A stretch of 12,214 bases of DNA, taken from contig JACZXN010000019.1 of assembly GCA_022571575.1 (NCBI GenBank), positions 1-12,214 of the forward strand, in the 5' to 3' direction. The number at the start of each line of letters is the position of its first letter. Within the stretch, counting starts at the first letter, position 1. This stretch comes from Chloroflexota bacterium. Lineage in GTDB: Bacteria > Chloroflexota > Dehalococcoidia > UBA3495. A program made the position numbers and the translations under genes. The notes beneath the pieces were generated by a model. It was not told where the DNA came from and searched no databases. It saw nothing but the letters and a program-made list of their open reading frames with translations. Positions 12,166-12,214 of the stretch are shown here, piece by piece.

Positions 12166-12214
12166 CTAGTAGTGGCGCAGCTCAACCACGTTGTCGTCCG
12201 GGTCGTAGATATAG
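12166..12214 (-). CDS. VOC-family protein (partial, only the C-terminus in window)
   Basis: The minus strand from the window edge reads YIYDPDDNVVELRHY and then TAG. DPDDNVVEL is the characteristic final strand of VOC (glyoxalase-fold) proteins, and its Glu is the usual last metal ligand, unlike the Gln of the VOC protein at 6228-6683. Only 15 codons are visible, so nothing more can be said about its role. The palindrome at 11946-11982 may terminate its transcript. Confidence 0.7.
   Translation of the reverse strand, partial: YIYDPDDNVVELRHY

Overview
The window is GC-rich bacterial DNA with short intergenic gaps, ATGA stop/start overlaps and mostly good Shine-Dalgarno sites. Several features point to Chloroflexota, perhaps a SAR202/Dehalococcoidia-type lineage: an enolase-superfamily enzyme, two luciferase-like (LLM) flavin oxidoreductases, a probable leaderless GTG start, and degenerate dispersed intergenic repeats. 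SAR202 genomes are known for expanded enolase-superfamily and flavin-dependent monooxygenase families. This placement is an inference; no rRNA, tRNA or taxonomic marker is present.

Left block (1-4961, minus strand): a six-gene, head-to-tail run. In transcription order it holds ABC ATPase A (4961-4059), ABC-2 permease A (4062-3139), ABC ATPase B (3142-2213), ABC-2 permease B (2212-1487), a mandelate racemase-subgroup enolase enzyme (1411-293) and a GNAT acetyltransferase cut by the window edge (287-1). The four ABC genes overlap or abut and look like one co-translated export unit. It appears to be driven by a TATAAT promoter only 6 bp from the first GTG, so the message is probably leaderless. 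The enzyme and acetyltransferase follow in the same direction and may belong to the same transcript.

Middle block (4962-9797, plus strand): a divergent intergenic region with a short tandem repeat leads to an extended-SDR epimerase/dehydratase. A small VOC (glyoxalase-fold) protein follows, with a TTGACA promoter that carries a palindrome in its spacer. LLM oxidoreductase 1 follows a degenerate dispersed repeat and a GC-only hairpin and ends in two tandem hairpins, the second a strong intrinsic terminator. LLM oxidoreductase 2 is limonene-monooxygenase-like and is followed by a 67-residue orphan protein and a terminator. The oxidoreductases, VOC protein, epimerase and enolase enzyme would suit oxidation of small organic compounds, but no substrate can be read from the sequence.

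Right block (9798-12214): an MFS exporter (plus) with an unusual start region (no in-frame ATG or GTG, and a 12-codon ORF overlapping the first plausible TTG). It converges on a YgjP/DUF45-type zinc metallopeptidase (minus). Next come a long perfect inverted repeat, degenerate dispersed repeats, and the last 15 codons of a second VOC-fold protein (minus) at the right edge.

The longest gene-free stretch, 8001-8302, holds the LLM1 terminators, an 18-bp palindrome and the LLM2 ribosome binding site. I see no CRISPR array, insertion sequence, tRNA or rRNA. I did not find a clearly new multi-gene defence or mobile system. The most unusual items are the promoter/operator architectures, the Asp-rich Cys-flanked outer loop of permease A, the orphan gene behind LLM2, and the MFS start region.
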